Positions 18,004 to 26,778 of a stretch of DNA of 64,000 bases are shown here, in pieces. The stretch is taken from the NCBI GenBank assembly GCA_963555775.3, contig CAUVWY020000010.1, positions 682,001 through 746,000 of the forward strand, given 5' to 3'. The notes beneath the pieces are model-generated. The model searched no databases. It was not told where the DNA came from and was given only the letters and a program-made list of their open reading frames with translations. Both the position numbers and the translations under genes were made by a program. Position 1 is the stretch's first letter, and every line of letters begins with the position of its first letter. The stretch comes from JAJEDW01 sp963555775. Its GTDB lineage: Bacteria > Acidobacteriota > Terriglobia > 20CM-2-55-15.

Positions 18004-18433
18004 AGCGGTAGGTCTTCAGAATACTGCCTGCTTGCATCGCTTAATGCGTGCTGACTGAAGCCGTGAAAAACTCGGTAAAGAATACTAAGGCAGGAAGTTA
18101 GGCGCTATCAAATTCTCAGGTCCTGTATCTGAACTCCTCCTGTCAAGTGGGCGCAGCTGTCCCGTATTCTTTTTTTCGAAGATTGTTTTCAGCATCTTGA
18201 TATTTGATTTTCGAGTTGAGTGACAGATCGACTACACCCGTATCTTCGGCCTCTCGAATGGAACGTTTTAGTTCCGGGCCATGATGAAATTCGCGCGCGG
18301 GGTGCAAACCGAGAAAAACGGCCTCCAGGGGCCACAGGACCTGCCGGCGTTTCCCCGCGCCGGTCTGACCGGTACGTCATCAACTCAAACGTTGGCGCAG
18401 TCTACTGAAAGGATGTTCCTACATTAGATGGTG
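18004..18433. other. Gap: no gene recognised
   Basis: About 430 bases upstream of the cupin gene and downstream of the IS110 fragment. It probably holds the cupin promoter (minus strand) and the IS110 flank. No convincing coding sequence. Confidence 0.5.
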
Positions 18434-18518
18434 TCAGGCCGCCCGTCGGTCAGCCTCGTACGCCGTATCCTGTGTCCAGACGGCCCAAGCCGTGCGGGCC
18501 AGTTTGTTGGCTAAAGCC
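18434..18518 (-). pseudogene. IS110-family transposase, last 28 residues
   Basis: The minus-strand frame entering from 18518 reads ALANKLARTAWAVWTQDTAY and ends EADRRAA at the stop 18434, the typical C-terminus of IS110 (transposase_20) proteins. The rest was removed at IS91 copy g. Confidence 0.65.
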
Positions 18519-18542
18519 GCGGATAAGTAAAATAAGCGGGCT
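18519..18542 (+). mobile_element. IS91-type solo ori end, copy g (24 bp)
   Basis: gcggataagtaaaataagcg followed by ggct, then unrelated IS256 sequence. It joins an IS110 fragment on the left to an IS256 fragment on the right. Confidence 0.8.
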
Positions 18543-18795
18543 GAAAATCTTCTGCACGACCAACGTGATCGAGAGCCTGCAAAGCAGCGTGCGCAAGACC
18601 ATTCGCAACAAGGGGCATTTTCACCAGTGACGAAGCCGCCACGAAATTGATCTGCCTGGCCTCGCGCCACGTCACTGCGAAGTGGAAGAATCCCCCAATC
18701 GGTTGGGCCGTGGCCAGGGTTCAGTTCGGCGATCGATTCAGAATGGATGACTGACTAACGACGATGGCTCACACACAAAATCTCTGACACAACCC
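18543..18795 (+). pseudogene. IS256-family transposase C-terminus and right end
   Basis: The frame reads TTNVIESLQSSVRKTIRNKG, then after a frameshift near 18630 TSDEAATKLICLASRHVTAK and WKNPPIGWAVARVQFGDRF to TGA 18755; this is the conserved end of IS256 transposases (IESLN...RKxIxxKGHFPxDEAA). About 18766-18792, gctcacacacaaaatctctg acacaaccc is typical of an IS256 terminal sequence. The upstream two-thirds of the gene are lost at IS91 copy g. Confidence 0.8.
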
Positions 18796-19077
18796 GGCGC
18801 GGGAAATCTTCTGTTGATGGACTCGAGGGCCTTCATTGCGATCCGTATGAAGGCGACCGCCGAGGGAGGTACTCCCCGCTTGGAGGACATCGGTACAATC
18901 TCCCGATAGATGTCTTCTCGCCAGCCCGGTTACGCCGCCCGGTGGACCTTTCCTGTCCCTGGTTGGTGACACGCTTCAACCTCGGCGGTCACCCAAAACC
19001 GGCCAATAGCGGTCACTTGAAAACCGGCCAACGATAAGGCCCGGGACATTGACAGCGACGGAGTAGTCTCCGTCTGC

Positions 19078-20715
19078 ATGAGCAATGTCTTGAGCGCCGA
19101 AAAACGAGAACAAGTTGTGGCATTGGGGCGGCTGGGATGGTCGCTCCGACGGATCGAAGAAACGACCGGAGTGCGCCGGGAGACCGCTTCAGGCTACCTG
19201 AGAGCGGCTGGGGTGGTGGTGCGGCCACCGGGAGGCTGGGGGCGGCTTCGGGCAAAACCGGCCAACGGGGTGACCACCGACCGGGACGGGGGCACTCCGG
19301 CGGATCTCGCAGTTGGTGACAGCGGCACTTCAAATCCGGCCAACGAAGTGACCACCGACTCTGGGGCTGGGAATCGGGTTCTGGATGGGTTAACGATCCC
19401 TCCGCCGCCCCGGTCCTCGTCCAGTGCGGAGCCCTACCGGGAGATCATTGAACCGGCCCTGATGCGTGGCCGCAACGCGATGGCGATCTGGCAGGATCTG
19501 GTTTCGGATCACGGATTCGGAGGCAGCTACGAGGCGGTCAAGCGGTTCGTGCGCAAGCTCGGTGGCGTGACCGGTCCGACAGCGGCGGGCATCATTCAGA
19601 CGGGACCGGGGGAAGAAGCCCAGGTTGACTACGGGACCGGGCCGATGGTCCGGGACCCGAAGACGGGCAAGTATCGCCGGACCCGATTGTTTGTGATGAC
19701 GCCGGGTTATAGCCGAAAGTCGGTCCGGCTGCTGCGGTTCAAGTCCAGTTCCCGCATCTGGGCCCAGTTGCACGAAACCGCGTTCCGCCGCCTGGGCGGG
19801 AGTCCGCGGCTGGTGGTGCTGGATAATCTGCGCGAGGGCGTGATCGTCGCCGACCATTACGATCCCACACTCAATCCGCTGTATCGGGACGTGCTGGCCC
19901 ACTACGGCGTGACGGCCCTGCCGTGCCGGGTGCGCCATCCGGATCGCAAAGGCAAAGTCGAGTCGGGAGTGGGCCACGCCCAAAAGACCCCACTCAAGGG
20001 CATGCGCTTCGAGAGTCTGGGGGAAGCGCAGGCCTATCTGGACCGCTGGGAAGCCCGCTGGGCCGACACCCGCATCCACGGCACGACCAAGCGGCAGGTG
20101 GCTGCCATGTTCGCCGACGAGAAGCCGTCGCTCAAGTCATTACCGATCGAACCGTTCCGTTACTACCAGTACGGGGAACGTGTCGTCCATCTCGACGGTT
20201 GCGTCGAAGTCGAAGCGGCCTATTACGGTCTGCCGCCGGGATGGATCGGACGTCAGGTGAAGGTGCAGTGGGATCTTCTACACGTTCGGATCCTGGATCC
20301 GGCCACCCATCAACTCCTGCGCGAGCATGTCCGTCAAAAGCGGGGCGGATACCGAGTCCGGCCTGAGGACAATCCGAAAAAGACCCCGTTGACAACGATC
20401 CAACTACTGGCCCGGTCCCGCCGCGCCGGGACCCATATCGGCGCCCTCTGCGAAGGGATTCATCAGCGACAGGGGGAGGCCGCGGTGCGTCGCATCCTGG
20501 GACTGTTGTCGTTGGCTAAACGCCACGGCGTCGCGGCTGTGGAAGACGCCTCAGCCGCAGCCCTCGAGCTCCACGTCTACGAGTATCGTTTCGTCCGCCG
20601 CTATCTGGAGCGACGGCCTCCGGTGACTCTGCGTCAGGTCGACCCCCTCATCCGCGAACTGACCCAGTATCGCGATCTCATCAACCTCAGAATCCAGGAG
20701 CAAGAACACTCATGA
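19078..20715 (+). CDS. istA: IS21 transposase IstA
   Basis: A 545-residue transposase with an N-terminal HTH (LGRLGWSLRRIEETTGVRRE), a DDE core (QVDYGTGPMV with the first Asp, VVLDNLREGVI with the second, KGKVESGVGHAQ with the Glu) and the C-terminal YYGLPPGWIGRQV beta-barrel. It should cleave and join IS21 ends together with IstB. Odd point: residues about 60-95 are encoded by two further copies of the terminal motif (accggccaacggggtgacc at 19257 and tccggccaacgaagtgacc at 19331), so end-like sites lie inside the gene. The stop overlaps the istB ATG (ATGA at 20712). Confidence 0.9.
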   Translation: MSNVLSAEKREQVVALGRLGWSLRRIEETTGVRRETASGYLRAAGVVVRPPGGWGRLRAKPANGVTTDRDGGTPADLAVGDSGTSNPANEVTTDSGAGNRVLDGLTIPPPPRSSSSAEPYREIIEPALMRGRNAMAIWQDLVSDHGFGGSYEAVKRFVRKLGGVTGPTAAGIIQTGPGEEAQVDYGTGPMVRDPKTGKYRRTRLFVMTPGYSRKSVRLLRFKSSSRIWAQLHETAFRRLGGSPRLVVLDNLREGVIVADHYDPTLNPLYRDVLAHYGVTALPCRVRHPDRKGKVESGVGHAQKTPLKGMRFESLGEAQAYLDRWEARWADTRIHGTTKRQVAAMFADEKPSLKSLPIEPFRYYQYGERVVHLDGCVEVEAAYYGLPPGWIGRQVKVQWDLLHVRILDPATHQLLREHVRQKRGGYRVRPEDNPKKTPLTTIQLLARSRRAGTHIGALCEGIHQRQGEAAVRRILGLLSLAKRHGVAAVEDASAAALELHVYEYRFVRRYLERRPPVTLRQVDPLIRELTQYRDLINLRIQEQEHS

Positions 20716-21468
20716 ATCTCATCGAACTGCAGCGCGCCCTGCGGCAACTCCGCCTCGGCGGCATCGCCGAGGTTCTGGAAACCCGTCTCCATCAAGCTCA
20801 GACCGAATCCATGGCCCCCATCGATCTGGTGTCCTGCCTGGTCATCGGATGAACTGGACCGCCGCGGTACTCGGTTGCTTGAACGACGGCGCAAACAAGC
20901 CCGGTTCCGGGATCCTCAGAAGACCCTGGACGCCTTCGACTTTACATTCAACCCGAAGATGAATCGCAGTCTGATCTTCGACCTGGCCACCGCCGGCTTC
21001 ATCTCCAGACACGAAGACGCCTTGTTTCTCGGACCTCCCGGCACCGGCAAAAGCCATCTGGCCCAGGCCATCGGGCTGGCCGCGATCCAACAGGGCTATC
21101 GAGTCATTTACCGTGAAACCCATGCACTCCTGGAAGACATTGCCGACGCCACCATCGACGGGACCCGTAAAGAGTGCATGGAGAATCTGGCGACGGTTCC
21201 ATTGTTGATCATCGACGATCTGGGCATGCGCAAACTTCCGCCCACCGCGGCCGAGGAACTGCTGGAAATCGTCATGCGGCGTTATGAGCGGACCAGCACG
21301 CTGCTGACCTCGAATCGGCCCGTTGACGACTGGGGAAAACTGCTGGGTGACAGCGCCGCCGTCACCGCCATGCTGGACCGTCTTCTACACCACGGTCACA
21401 TCCTCAAATGCGGACCGCGGAGCTGGCGGACTAAAACGGGCTTGCCCAGCCCCCTCTCAAAGGGGTAA
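20712..21468 (+). pseudogene. istB: IS21 helper ATPase IstB (frameshifted)
   Basis: Starts ATG 20712 overlapping the istA stop, encodes MNLIELQRALRQLRLGGIAE, then an extra base near 20846 (gtcatcggatgaa instead of gtctcggatgaa) shifts the frame; the rest continues in the other frame from ELDRRGTRLLERRRK with the Walker A motif GPPGTGKS and Walker B LLIIDDLG to the stop at 21468. IstB is an AAA+ ATPase that helps IstA choose targets. Unless ribosomes frameshift here, the element cannot make full IstB. Confidence 0.85.
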
Positions 21469-21547
21469 AACTACCACCGTCCCGGGCCATCCCATTGGCC
21501 GGTTTTGCGGTGACCATCGTTGGCCGGATTTGAAGTGACCACTGAGG

Positions 21548-21676
21548 GTAAAATAAGCGGGCTTCGCAGTAGCTTCGCAGTACAGGGACTGGCAAGACGC
21601 ACGACCGGAATGTCGCCGTTGGGGTGGTTTGTTGAGCCGGAGGGAGCCAGGACGGGAGAATCACGACAAAAGATCG
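21548..21676 (+). mobile_element. IS91-type solo ori end, copy h (129 bp, start damaged)
   Basis: Begins gtaaaataagcgggcttcg, lacking the first 8 bases gcggataa, and contains an internal duplication (agtagcttcgc repeated near 21565-21580). Homology continues to aaaagatcg at 21676. It is the only copy without the exact constant start, consistent with the neighbouring IS21 having removed it. Confidence 0.85.
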
Positions 21677-21851
21677 GAGCCGCTTACGAGAAATTCGGCT
21701 CGGCCCTGTAGTTTCTTAGCTTTCAATGGACCTACTATTGAAAAATGGGACAGTTCGCGAATTGATGATTTCCTTTTCGGCCCGGAACGCGAACACTTGG
21801 CGATAGCTTTCGGCTAACCTCCGCCCGATGATACCCGCCATCGCCGTCGAT

Positions 21852-22075
21852 TCATCGGCCGGTCTGGTCGACAAGGTCGTACTTCTCCGCCGGACTGACG
21901 GCCAGCCGATACTCAGCAGAGGAGTCGGGATCGACGAACTCGAGGATGACTTCCTGACCGATCCCCTCGAGGATGTGATAGAGCCACTGTTCATAGGCGA
22001 CGTTCGTCGCCGTTCTGCCGACCGACTCCCTGCTGTCAGGTTCGCCGTGGTCCTCACGGATCGCACCGCCGCATT
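21852..22075 (-). pseudogene. GWxTD-type domain protein, fragment
   Basis: The minus-strand frame ending at 21852 reads REDHGEPDSRESVGRTATNV, AYEQWLYHILEGIGQEVILE, FVDPDSSAEYRLAVSPAEKY. The W-Y..IEG.G..V.iEFVDP...GEYRL pattern is that of the C-terminal part of GWxTD-domain proteins, which are common in Acidobacteriota. Only about 70 residues remain and no start is visible; 21677-21851 holds nothing else recognisable. Confidence 0.55.
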
Positions 22076-22076
22076 C

Positions 22077-22150
22077 GTCATGTCTCCTGTCGGGCTACGC
22101 CCTCCCTCCGCCATGACGAATGCGATTCCTATTTTCCTATCTCGATTGTC
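22077..22150. repeat. Dispersed repeat family 2, copy 2
   Basis: cgtcatgtctcctgtcggg through ccgccatgacgaa and a tail ending ttttcctatctcgattg, closely matching 5418-5500. The ends again form CGTCATG/CATGACG. It adjoins the GWxTD fragment. Confidence 0.6.
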
Positions 22151-22488
22151 GCGGAATAGAGCACCGCTGGCCACCGAGCGGTGGACCCACCGGACCGATG
22201 GTCGGCTCTCCTCCGGCCCGACCGATCATTTCGCGGGTGATTTCTCTGCATCCCGCACTCGATCCGCTCGCCGGATCCTCATCCGCCCACCCACCCCGGT
22301 TTAACCCTCTCCACGAAACGCTCTTGTTTCGTCTACGCTCAATCGAGACAGCGCGTTCCGTGACGGCGACCTCCCGGAACTGTATCAATGGATCCAAAAA
22401 GGTGGGGCCCCGTCACCCTTTTTCCGTACACACGGCCTCGGAAGATCGCGAACTCGCCCGGTGCGGGCGCGGCGCGGCGATACGGGGA
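22151..22488. other. Gap: no gene recognised
   Basis: About 340 bases between repeat family 2 and the end of the minus-strand operon. Both strands show only short frames without family resemblance. It may contain the operon's terminator; no clear hairpin was found by eye. Confidence 0.45.
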
Positions 22489-22965
22489 TCAGGGAAACCC
22501 GATCAATCGCCCTCCCAACGCGACGATGGTCCATAGCGAAAGCGAGACCAGGCCCAGGAACTTGCCGCGAAGAGGGTTCATGTCCGAGGTACCGGACATG
22601 ATCAGCGGGCGCCGGACGACGAAGGTAAATGCAAGGACGAGCACGAGCGATGCCAGCTTTACCCAGAAGGCCGTCAGGTAGTAGTACTTGGTCGCGAAAC
22701 ACATGAACAACAGGGTGCCGGTCGGCACCATGACGGCCAGGCTGGCCATCAGCCATCGCTCGGCGTCGCGTGCAAGCACCGCCACGGGTTGGCGCGAGAG
22801 GCCCAGGCCCAGCAGACGGAGGTCGACGAGAAGAACGGCGCCGCTCAGCATGGCCAATCCCAGAAGATGGATCCCGGCGATCATCGGAAAGAACCACGGC
22901 GAGCCGCGCATCGCCACCAGGAGCGGGGAGTATTGGATCCACTGAAAGACTTCAAGCAGCGACAT
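22489..22965 (-). CDS. DUF6644-like inner-membrane protein 2
   Basis: A 158-residue protein with about four to five membrane helices (SPWFFPMIAGIHLLGLAMLS, WLMASLAVMVPTGTLLFMCF, YLTAFWVKLASLVLVLAFTF, LSLWTIVALGGRLIGFP). It is a paralogue of the next gene upstream: both share the WLG/WIQ start, an H-L-L/T-L helix, LRLLGLxL and a C-terminal LWxxIxLAGR. The ATG is at 22963-22965, six bases after the upstream stop. Function unknown; conserved helix-borne His may bind haem or metal, but this is a guess. Last gene of the minus-strand five-gene operon. Confidence 0.65.
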   Translation of the reverse strand: MSLLEVFQWIQYSPLLVAMRGSPWFFPMIAGIHLLGLAMLSGAVLLVDLRLLGLGLSRQPVAVLARDAERWLMASLAVMVPTGTLLFMCFATKYYYLTAFWVKLASLVLVLAFTFVVRRPLIMSGTSDMNPLRGKFLGLVSLSLWTIVALGGRLIGFP

Positions 22966-22970
22966 CGGAC

Positions 22971-23474
22971 CTACCCGAACCAATACAGTTGATACGGCAT
23001 CATGCGCCCGGCCAGGATGATCGAGGCCCACAATGCCAAGGCCACGCCTCCCGCCACGCGGACTCGCCGCGGTGGGACCGGGTCCAGATCCCATTCGGCG
23101 ATACGTCCGTACGCGGTCATGTGAAACACCCACACATTGACGCCGGCCGCCACCAGCATCGCCATCTTGGCCCGGAAGAAGAGGTTTTCATACCTGTCGA
23201 TGGGTGCCGCATACAGGAGTAGCGACCCGGAAAGGAGCATGACCAGAAAGCCGGCGGCCGTCCAGGGGAGCAGGCGCGAGATGACTTCCGACGCCGGCAC
23301 GCGCCGCAGGGCGACGCCCAGGAGCCGCAAATCCACGATGGCGGCCGTCCCGACAAACAGGCACAGCGTCAGGATGTGGACCGTCAGAACGATCAGATAC
23401 AGGTAAAGGGATTCGTGGAGTGCGATGCTGGGGGACGTGGCCCCCAGCCACTCAAAAAAGCCGCGGAACGACAT
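22971..23474 (-). CDS. DUF6644-like inner-membrane protein 1
   Basis: A 167-residue membrane protein: short N-terminal amphipathic part (MSFRGFFEWLGATSPSIALH) and about four helices (LYLYLIVLTVHILTLCLFVG, LPWTAAGFLVMLLSGSLLLY, AKMAMLVAAGVNVWVFHMTA, GGVALALWASIILAGRMMPY). Contains VHILTLCLFVGTAAIVDLRL, matching the paralogue at 22489. Role unknown. It sits directly downstream of the DUF6152 gene and the two secreted proteins, suggesting the secreted proteins work with a membrane partner. Confidence 0.65.
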   Translation of the reverse strand: MSFRGFFEWLGATSPSIALHESLYLYLIVLTVHILTLCLFVGTAAIVDLRLLGVALRRVPASEVISRLLPWTAAGFLVMLLSGSLLLYAAPIDRYENLFFRAKMAMLVAAGVNVWVFHMTAYGRIAEWDLDPVPPRRVRVAGGVALALWASIILAGRMMPYQLYWFG

Positions 23475-23533
23475 TCGAGGGTAGCGTGTGTGCTCCTATG
23501 CGCGGACGGGATGACGCCGTGCCCGTCGAGAAC

Positions 23534-23968
23534 TTACGGTTGCGGCGTGCCGGGGACGGGATTCCCATCGGCGCCCGGGGCCGAGCCGCCCATGAAGATC
23601 TTGCGCCCGTCCAGATACTCGAAGAACACGCCGACGCCCTTGTTTTCTCCGCTCTTGGCCTGATACCCGAAGATGTTGATCTCGGCGCCCACCGGCAGCG
23701 TGTCCCGAGTCACACCGTTTCTGAAGAGGTTGAGCGGCGGCCCGCCTTCCATCCCCCAGTTGGTCACGGTGCCGTCTTCGTTGGTCACGTCCATCCAGAT
23801 CCAGGAGTGCGGGTTGACCAGTTCCACATAGGTGACCGTTCCCTGCAAGTTGATCGGCTTGTTCTCATCGAATGCCGCCGCGAAGGAATGATGTCCCTCG
23901 GCCGTTGCCGCGAACAGCAACGCAACTCCGGCGGCGACCGTAACGGCTATCGTGATCGTTTTCCGCAT
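23534..23968 (-). CDS. DUF6152 family secreted protein
   Basis: A 144-residue protein with a signal peptide (TITIAVTVAAGVALLFAATA), then EGHHSFAAAFDENKPINLQG, VTYVELVNPHSWIWMDVTNE and VGAEINIFGYQAKSGENKG. The HHSFAAxFDxNKPxxLxGTVT start with NPHSW is the signature of DUF6152, a small OB-like periplasmic family. The His pair suggests metal binding. ATG at 23966-23968 with GAGAGG upstream, 11 bp after the preceding stop. Function unknown. Confidence 0.8.
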   Translation of the reverse strand: MRKTITIAVTVAAGVALLFAATAEGHHSFAAAFDENKPINLQGTVTYVELVNPHSWIWMDVTNEDGTVTNWGMEGGPPLNLFRNGVTRDTLPVGAEINIFGYQAKSGENKGVGVFFEYLDGRKIFMGGSAPGADGNPVPGTPQP

Positions 23969-23978
23969 AGCGTTCCTC

Positions 23979-25097
23979 TCACTGCTCCAGGCCGACTTCG
24001 TATTCGCCCGCCCGGGTCTGGACTCCTCGCATGACGTTGATGATGCCGTAGTTCTGTTCGTGGCACGCAAACTCGAACAGGCCCGGCGGCTCCATCTTCG
24101 GCCACGGAAACTCGATTGTCCACGGGGCTTCCCATGTCGTGGGATCCGTGATGGTGGCTTCGTAGAGAAGCGTGGCTTCGTCGATTCGAGTGAAGCGTTC
24201 CAGCAGATGCATGTTGCCCGCCGCCCCACGCCATTTGCGATCCTCGTGGAAGTTCGTCGTCTCGACAACCAGTGTATCGCCTTCCCAGCGTCCTCGCGCA
24301 TCGCCCAACCAGGGCCGGATGTTTTCGGGAAGGTGTGCGCCTCCATCCAGCGGGATGATCCGCACGTCGCTGTTCGACTGTATGATGAGCACGACGTGGT
24401 CCGGCGTCTGGATGATCTGAGCCTCACCGGTCTGTTGGGTGAACGGAATCCCCGGCGGGCCCTGGTTCCCGGAAATGCAGCGTTCGTACAGGCTACGGGA
24501 TTCGAGCGTGTCCAGCCGGGCCTGTGTCTGCAGCCGCGCCCGGCCCTCCGGGGTCAGCGCGGGAAGCTTGCCGTCGGGCGGGTCCACGATCAGCGCCGTG
24601 CGCCGGTTGGGCCGAATCGGGCTCTGCCACATGTCCATCCCGAATTCCGTCCAATCGTAGTGCACGGTTGCCGGATCGACGGACGCATCCGCGAGGACAC
24701 GTCTCTGGAACTCTTCGATCGCTTCCTCGATCGTATACAGCGGCTGGTCGGCAAGGGCGTCGGGCCGTTCCAGAGGCGTGTAGGCCACGTTCAGCCAGTA
24801 ACCGCTTAGATCGGGATCGCCCCACGCGGTCCGCAGGGAGAGTGGCCGTGGCCGGAGCGGGTCCCAGACACGCTCGATGGCGCTTGCGAGCGCTTCGTCG
24901 ACTTCGTCGCTGAAGTACGCGAACGTTTCTTGCCCGGTGCGCGGGGAGGCTTCGCGGGCCGCCTCCAGGGCCTCCTCGTCCCTCGGATTGACGAGAGCGG
25001 AGGGCGGGGTCTGGCCCGGGACCTGGGCCCACGCCGTCAGCGTCCCCGCCAGGACGAACATCGAGACACTCCAGGAAACCACGACTCGAATACTCAT
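23979..25097 (-). CDS. Secreted protein with PDLSGYW motif (acidobacterial family)
   Basis: A 372-residue protein with a signal peptide (VVVSWSVSMFVLAGTLTAWA). Key motifs: WGDPDLSGYWLNVAY, a GPPGIPF loop in CISGNQGPPGIPF, PDHVVLIIQSNSDVRIIPLD, RWEGDTLVVETTNF and YEATITDPTTWEAPWTIEFP. These are shared with the next gene and define a family of secreted proteins very common in Acidobacteriota with no known activity; the repeated beta-strand pattern suggests a lipocalin-like or propeller-like fold. Ends 11 bp before the DUF6152 start. Confidence 0.65.
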   Translation of the reverse strand: MSIRVVVSWSVSMFVLAGTLTAWAQVPGQTPPSALVNPRDEEALEAAREASPRTGQETFAYFSDEVDEALASAIERVWDPLRPRPLSLRTAWGDPDLSGYWLNVAYTPLERPDALADQPLYTIEEAIEEFQRRVLADASVDPATVHYDWTEFGMDMWQSPIRPNRRTALIVDPPDGKLPALTPEGRARLQTQARLDTLESRSLYERCISGNQGPPGIPFTQQTGEAQIIQTPDHVVLIIQSNSDVRIIPLDGGAHLPENIRPWLGDARGRWEGDTLVVETTNFHEDRKWRGAAGNMHLLERFTRIDEATLLYEATITDPTTWEAPWTIEFPWPKMEPPGLFEFACHEQNYGIINVMRGVQTRAGEYEVGLEQ

Positions 25098-25109
25098 TCG
25101 ATCGTCCTC

Positions 25110-26000
25110 CTAATCTTCGGGCGCCGGATCCGGGTTCGACGTGAATCCGAGCGGCCCGTACATGAGCTCTTCAACGAACGGTACGCAATTGAACTCGATG
25201 AGCTGCGCATCTTCCTCGACTTGCCGATAGAGGATGAAGCTCATCGTCCACGGACGCGTAAACACGTTGGGGTCCTCGATCGTCGCTTCATACCGCATGT
25301 GGTAGGGACTGACCGGCGTCCATCGCTCGACCACGTGCAGGGCGTTGCTGTGGAAGTTTCCGGCCCGGTCGAACCGCGTGTGCTCGTTGAGGCCCGATAC
25401 GTCGACGACCAGCGTGTCGCCTTCCCAATGGCCATTCGACCAGCCCATCCATGTATCCACGGGGGCCGCCTGGTCCGAGTCCATGTAAATCGTACGGGAC
25501 GCACCCTTGTACTCGTACACGATCAGTATTTGATCCGGCGTTTGAAAGATCTGAAACGGGTACGGCATGTAGTTGGCGCGCGGGACCCCGGCCCGGTAGC
25601 ACTGGATCTCCGGGTCGCCCGTATCGAAGCGGCGCGGATCGTTCGTCACGTTGACGACCATCCGGTTTTCGTAGTTCTCTCTCTGACGTTCGGCCGCCCC
25701 CGGCTGGTACGGCAGCTCGTTGCCCTCGACGATGCCCTGGCCGGCGCGAGCCGCGCCCCATGCGCCCAGGAGTTCGGGGTATTCTCCGGGTTCCGCCGGG
25801 TGGGCCAGGATGTTCCGGTTCGCGGTGGTGAAAGACTGCCAGATCCCGCTGATGTCGGGGCTGCCGTCCGCGGTACGAGGCGGTGTATATGGGGGGAACG
25901 TTTCGTCCGGAGGCGTCTGCCCGAGTGTGGTCCGTGGGGCGGAAGCGAACAGAATCAGTACGGTCGCCGCCACCGTTGCGGCTTTCAATCTGTTCGGCAT
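25110..26000 (-). CDS. Secreted protein with PDISGIW motif (acidobacterial family)
   Basis: A 296-residue protein from ATG 25998-26000 (GGAGAGG 8 nt upstream; an in-frame ATG 45 bases earlier is less likely), with signal peptide AATVAATVLILFASAPRTTL. Motifs: GSPDISGIWQSFTTANRN, CYRAGVPRANYMPYPFQIFQ, TPDQILIVYEYKGASRTIYM, HWEGDTLVVDVSGLNEHTRF, YEATIEDPNVFTRPWTMSF. Same family as the downstream gene, with which it forms the first two genes of the operon. First gene of the minus-strand unit; its promoter should lie in 26001-26150. Confidence 0.65.
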   Translation of the reverse strand: MPNRLKAATVAATVLILFASAPRTTLGQTPPDETFPPYTPPRTADGSPDISGIWQSFTTANRNILAHPAEPGEYPELLGAWGAARAGQGIVEGNELPYQPGAAERQRENYENRMVVNVTNDPRRFDTGDPEIQCYRAGVPRANYMPYPFQIFQTPDQILIVYEYKGASRTIYMDSDQAAPVDTWMGWSNGHWEGDTLVVDVSGLNEHTRFDRAGNFHSNALHVVERWTPVSPYHMRYEATIEDPNVFTRPWTMSFILYRQVEEDAQLIEFNCVPFVEELMYGPLGFTSNPDPAPED

Positions 26001-26154
26001 CAAAGGCCTCTCCGTACCCAAGCGGTCACGCACCGATCTCGGCACGTAAAACGTACGTTGGGAATTTCGTCTAATCTGTCACAGCGATTCGGCCGGTGTC
26101 AACAAGAGCCGGTATTGGGTAATCGATCCAAGATCGGCTGGTATTGAACGCCCG

Positions 26155-26266
26155 TCACCATTTGGTCAAGACGTGGCCGTATTTTCGAATTCTTTGATCC
26201 TTGGAGATCAACGTCGCGCCGTGATGCCGGGCTGACGCCACGATCATCCGATCAGCGGGATCTCCA
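26155..26266 (-). pseudogene. VapC-type PIN-domain toxin, C-terminal fragment
   Basis: The minus-strand frame from 26266 reads DPADRMIVASARHHGATLIS, KDQRIRKYGHVLTKW and stops at 26155. DPxDRxIVAxAxxxxxxLxTxDxxI is the C-terminal half of PIN ribonuclease toxins, with two of the acidic metal ligands. The N-terminus and any VapB are missing, removed at IS91 copy i. Confidence 0.8.
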
Positions 26267-26778
26267 GCGGATAAGTAAAATAAGCGGCGTTCGCAGTACA
26301 GGGACTGGCAAGACGCACGACCGGAATGTCGCCGTTGTGGTGTTATGTTGAGCCGGAGGGAGCCAGGACGGGAGAATCACGACAAACGATCGTTCCGGAT
26401 ACGCGAGATTCACGACCCACGCACACGAATCCGGCTTCGGCCTTTTGCCGTCTTCAGAGCCAGTCCGTTTCAGTGGGTTGCACAGCCGGGTTAACGGGTG
26501 GTGCACGCGAAGGCAGGCCGAGGCAGTCCAGTATTTTCTGGGTAGCGTCCGGAGGATGAATGGCTGCAAGGACTCGCATGTGACCCTGGCACCGCGCGCA
26601 TTCCAGCACATCTAGAGCCCAGACACGTTTCATCAATTCCGCCCAGGTATAGTTCCGCGGATGTGGAACAGTGCGGGGCTCCACCGCCACGGGCCGGACC
26701 GCCGCGACGGCTTCCCCGGGGGCGGGCGATGCAATGATGATGGGTGTTTTCGGAGTACCCGCAGCGTCGGGCATCGGC
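26267..26778 (+). mobile_element. IS91-type ori-side remnant, copy i (512 bp)
   Basis: Starts gcggataagtaaaataag and follows the full element to gcatcggc within the transposase gene. It joins the vapC fragment on the left to a truncated istA on the right. Confidence 0.9.

Larger units (their letters stand above)
18985..21540 (+). mobile_element. IS21-family element 1
   Basis: A nearly complete IS21 element. Left end carries two direct copies of ggtcac followed by aaaaccggccaa (18985 and 19010); the right end carries the inverted equivalents (ccggttttgcggtgacc and ccggatttgaagtgacc, ending 21540). Inside are istA and a frameshifted istB. IS91 copy h begins 8 bp beyond the right end and lacks its own first 8 bases, so the junction was disturbed. 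Confidence 0.85.

Noticed and set aside
18220..18408. Overlapping short ORFs in the gap upstream of the cupin gene
   Set aside because: No motif, no RBS, and the two strands are open about equally.
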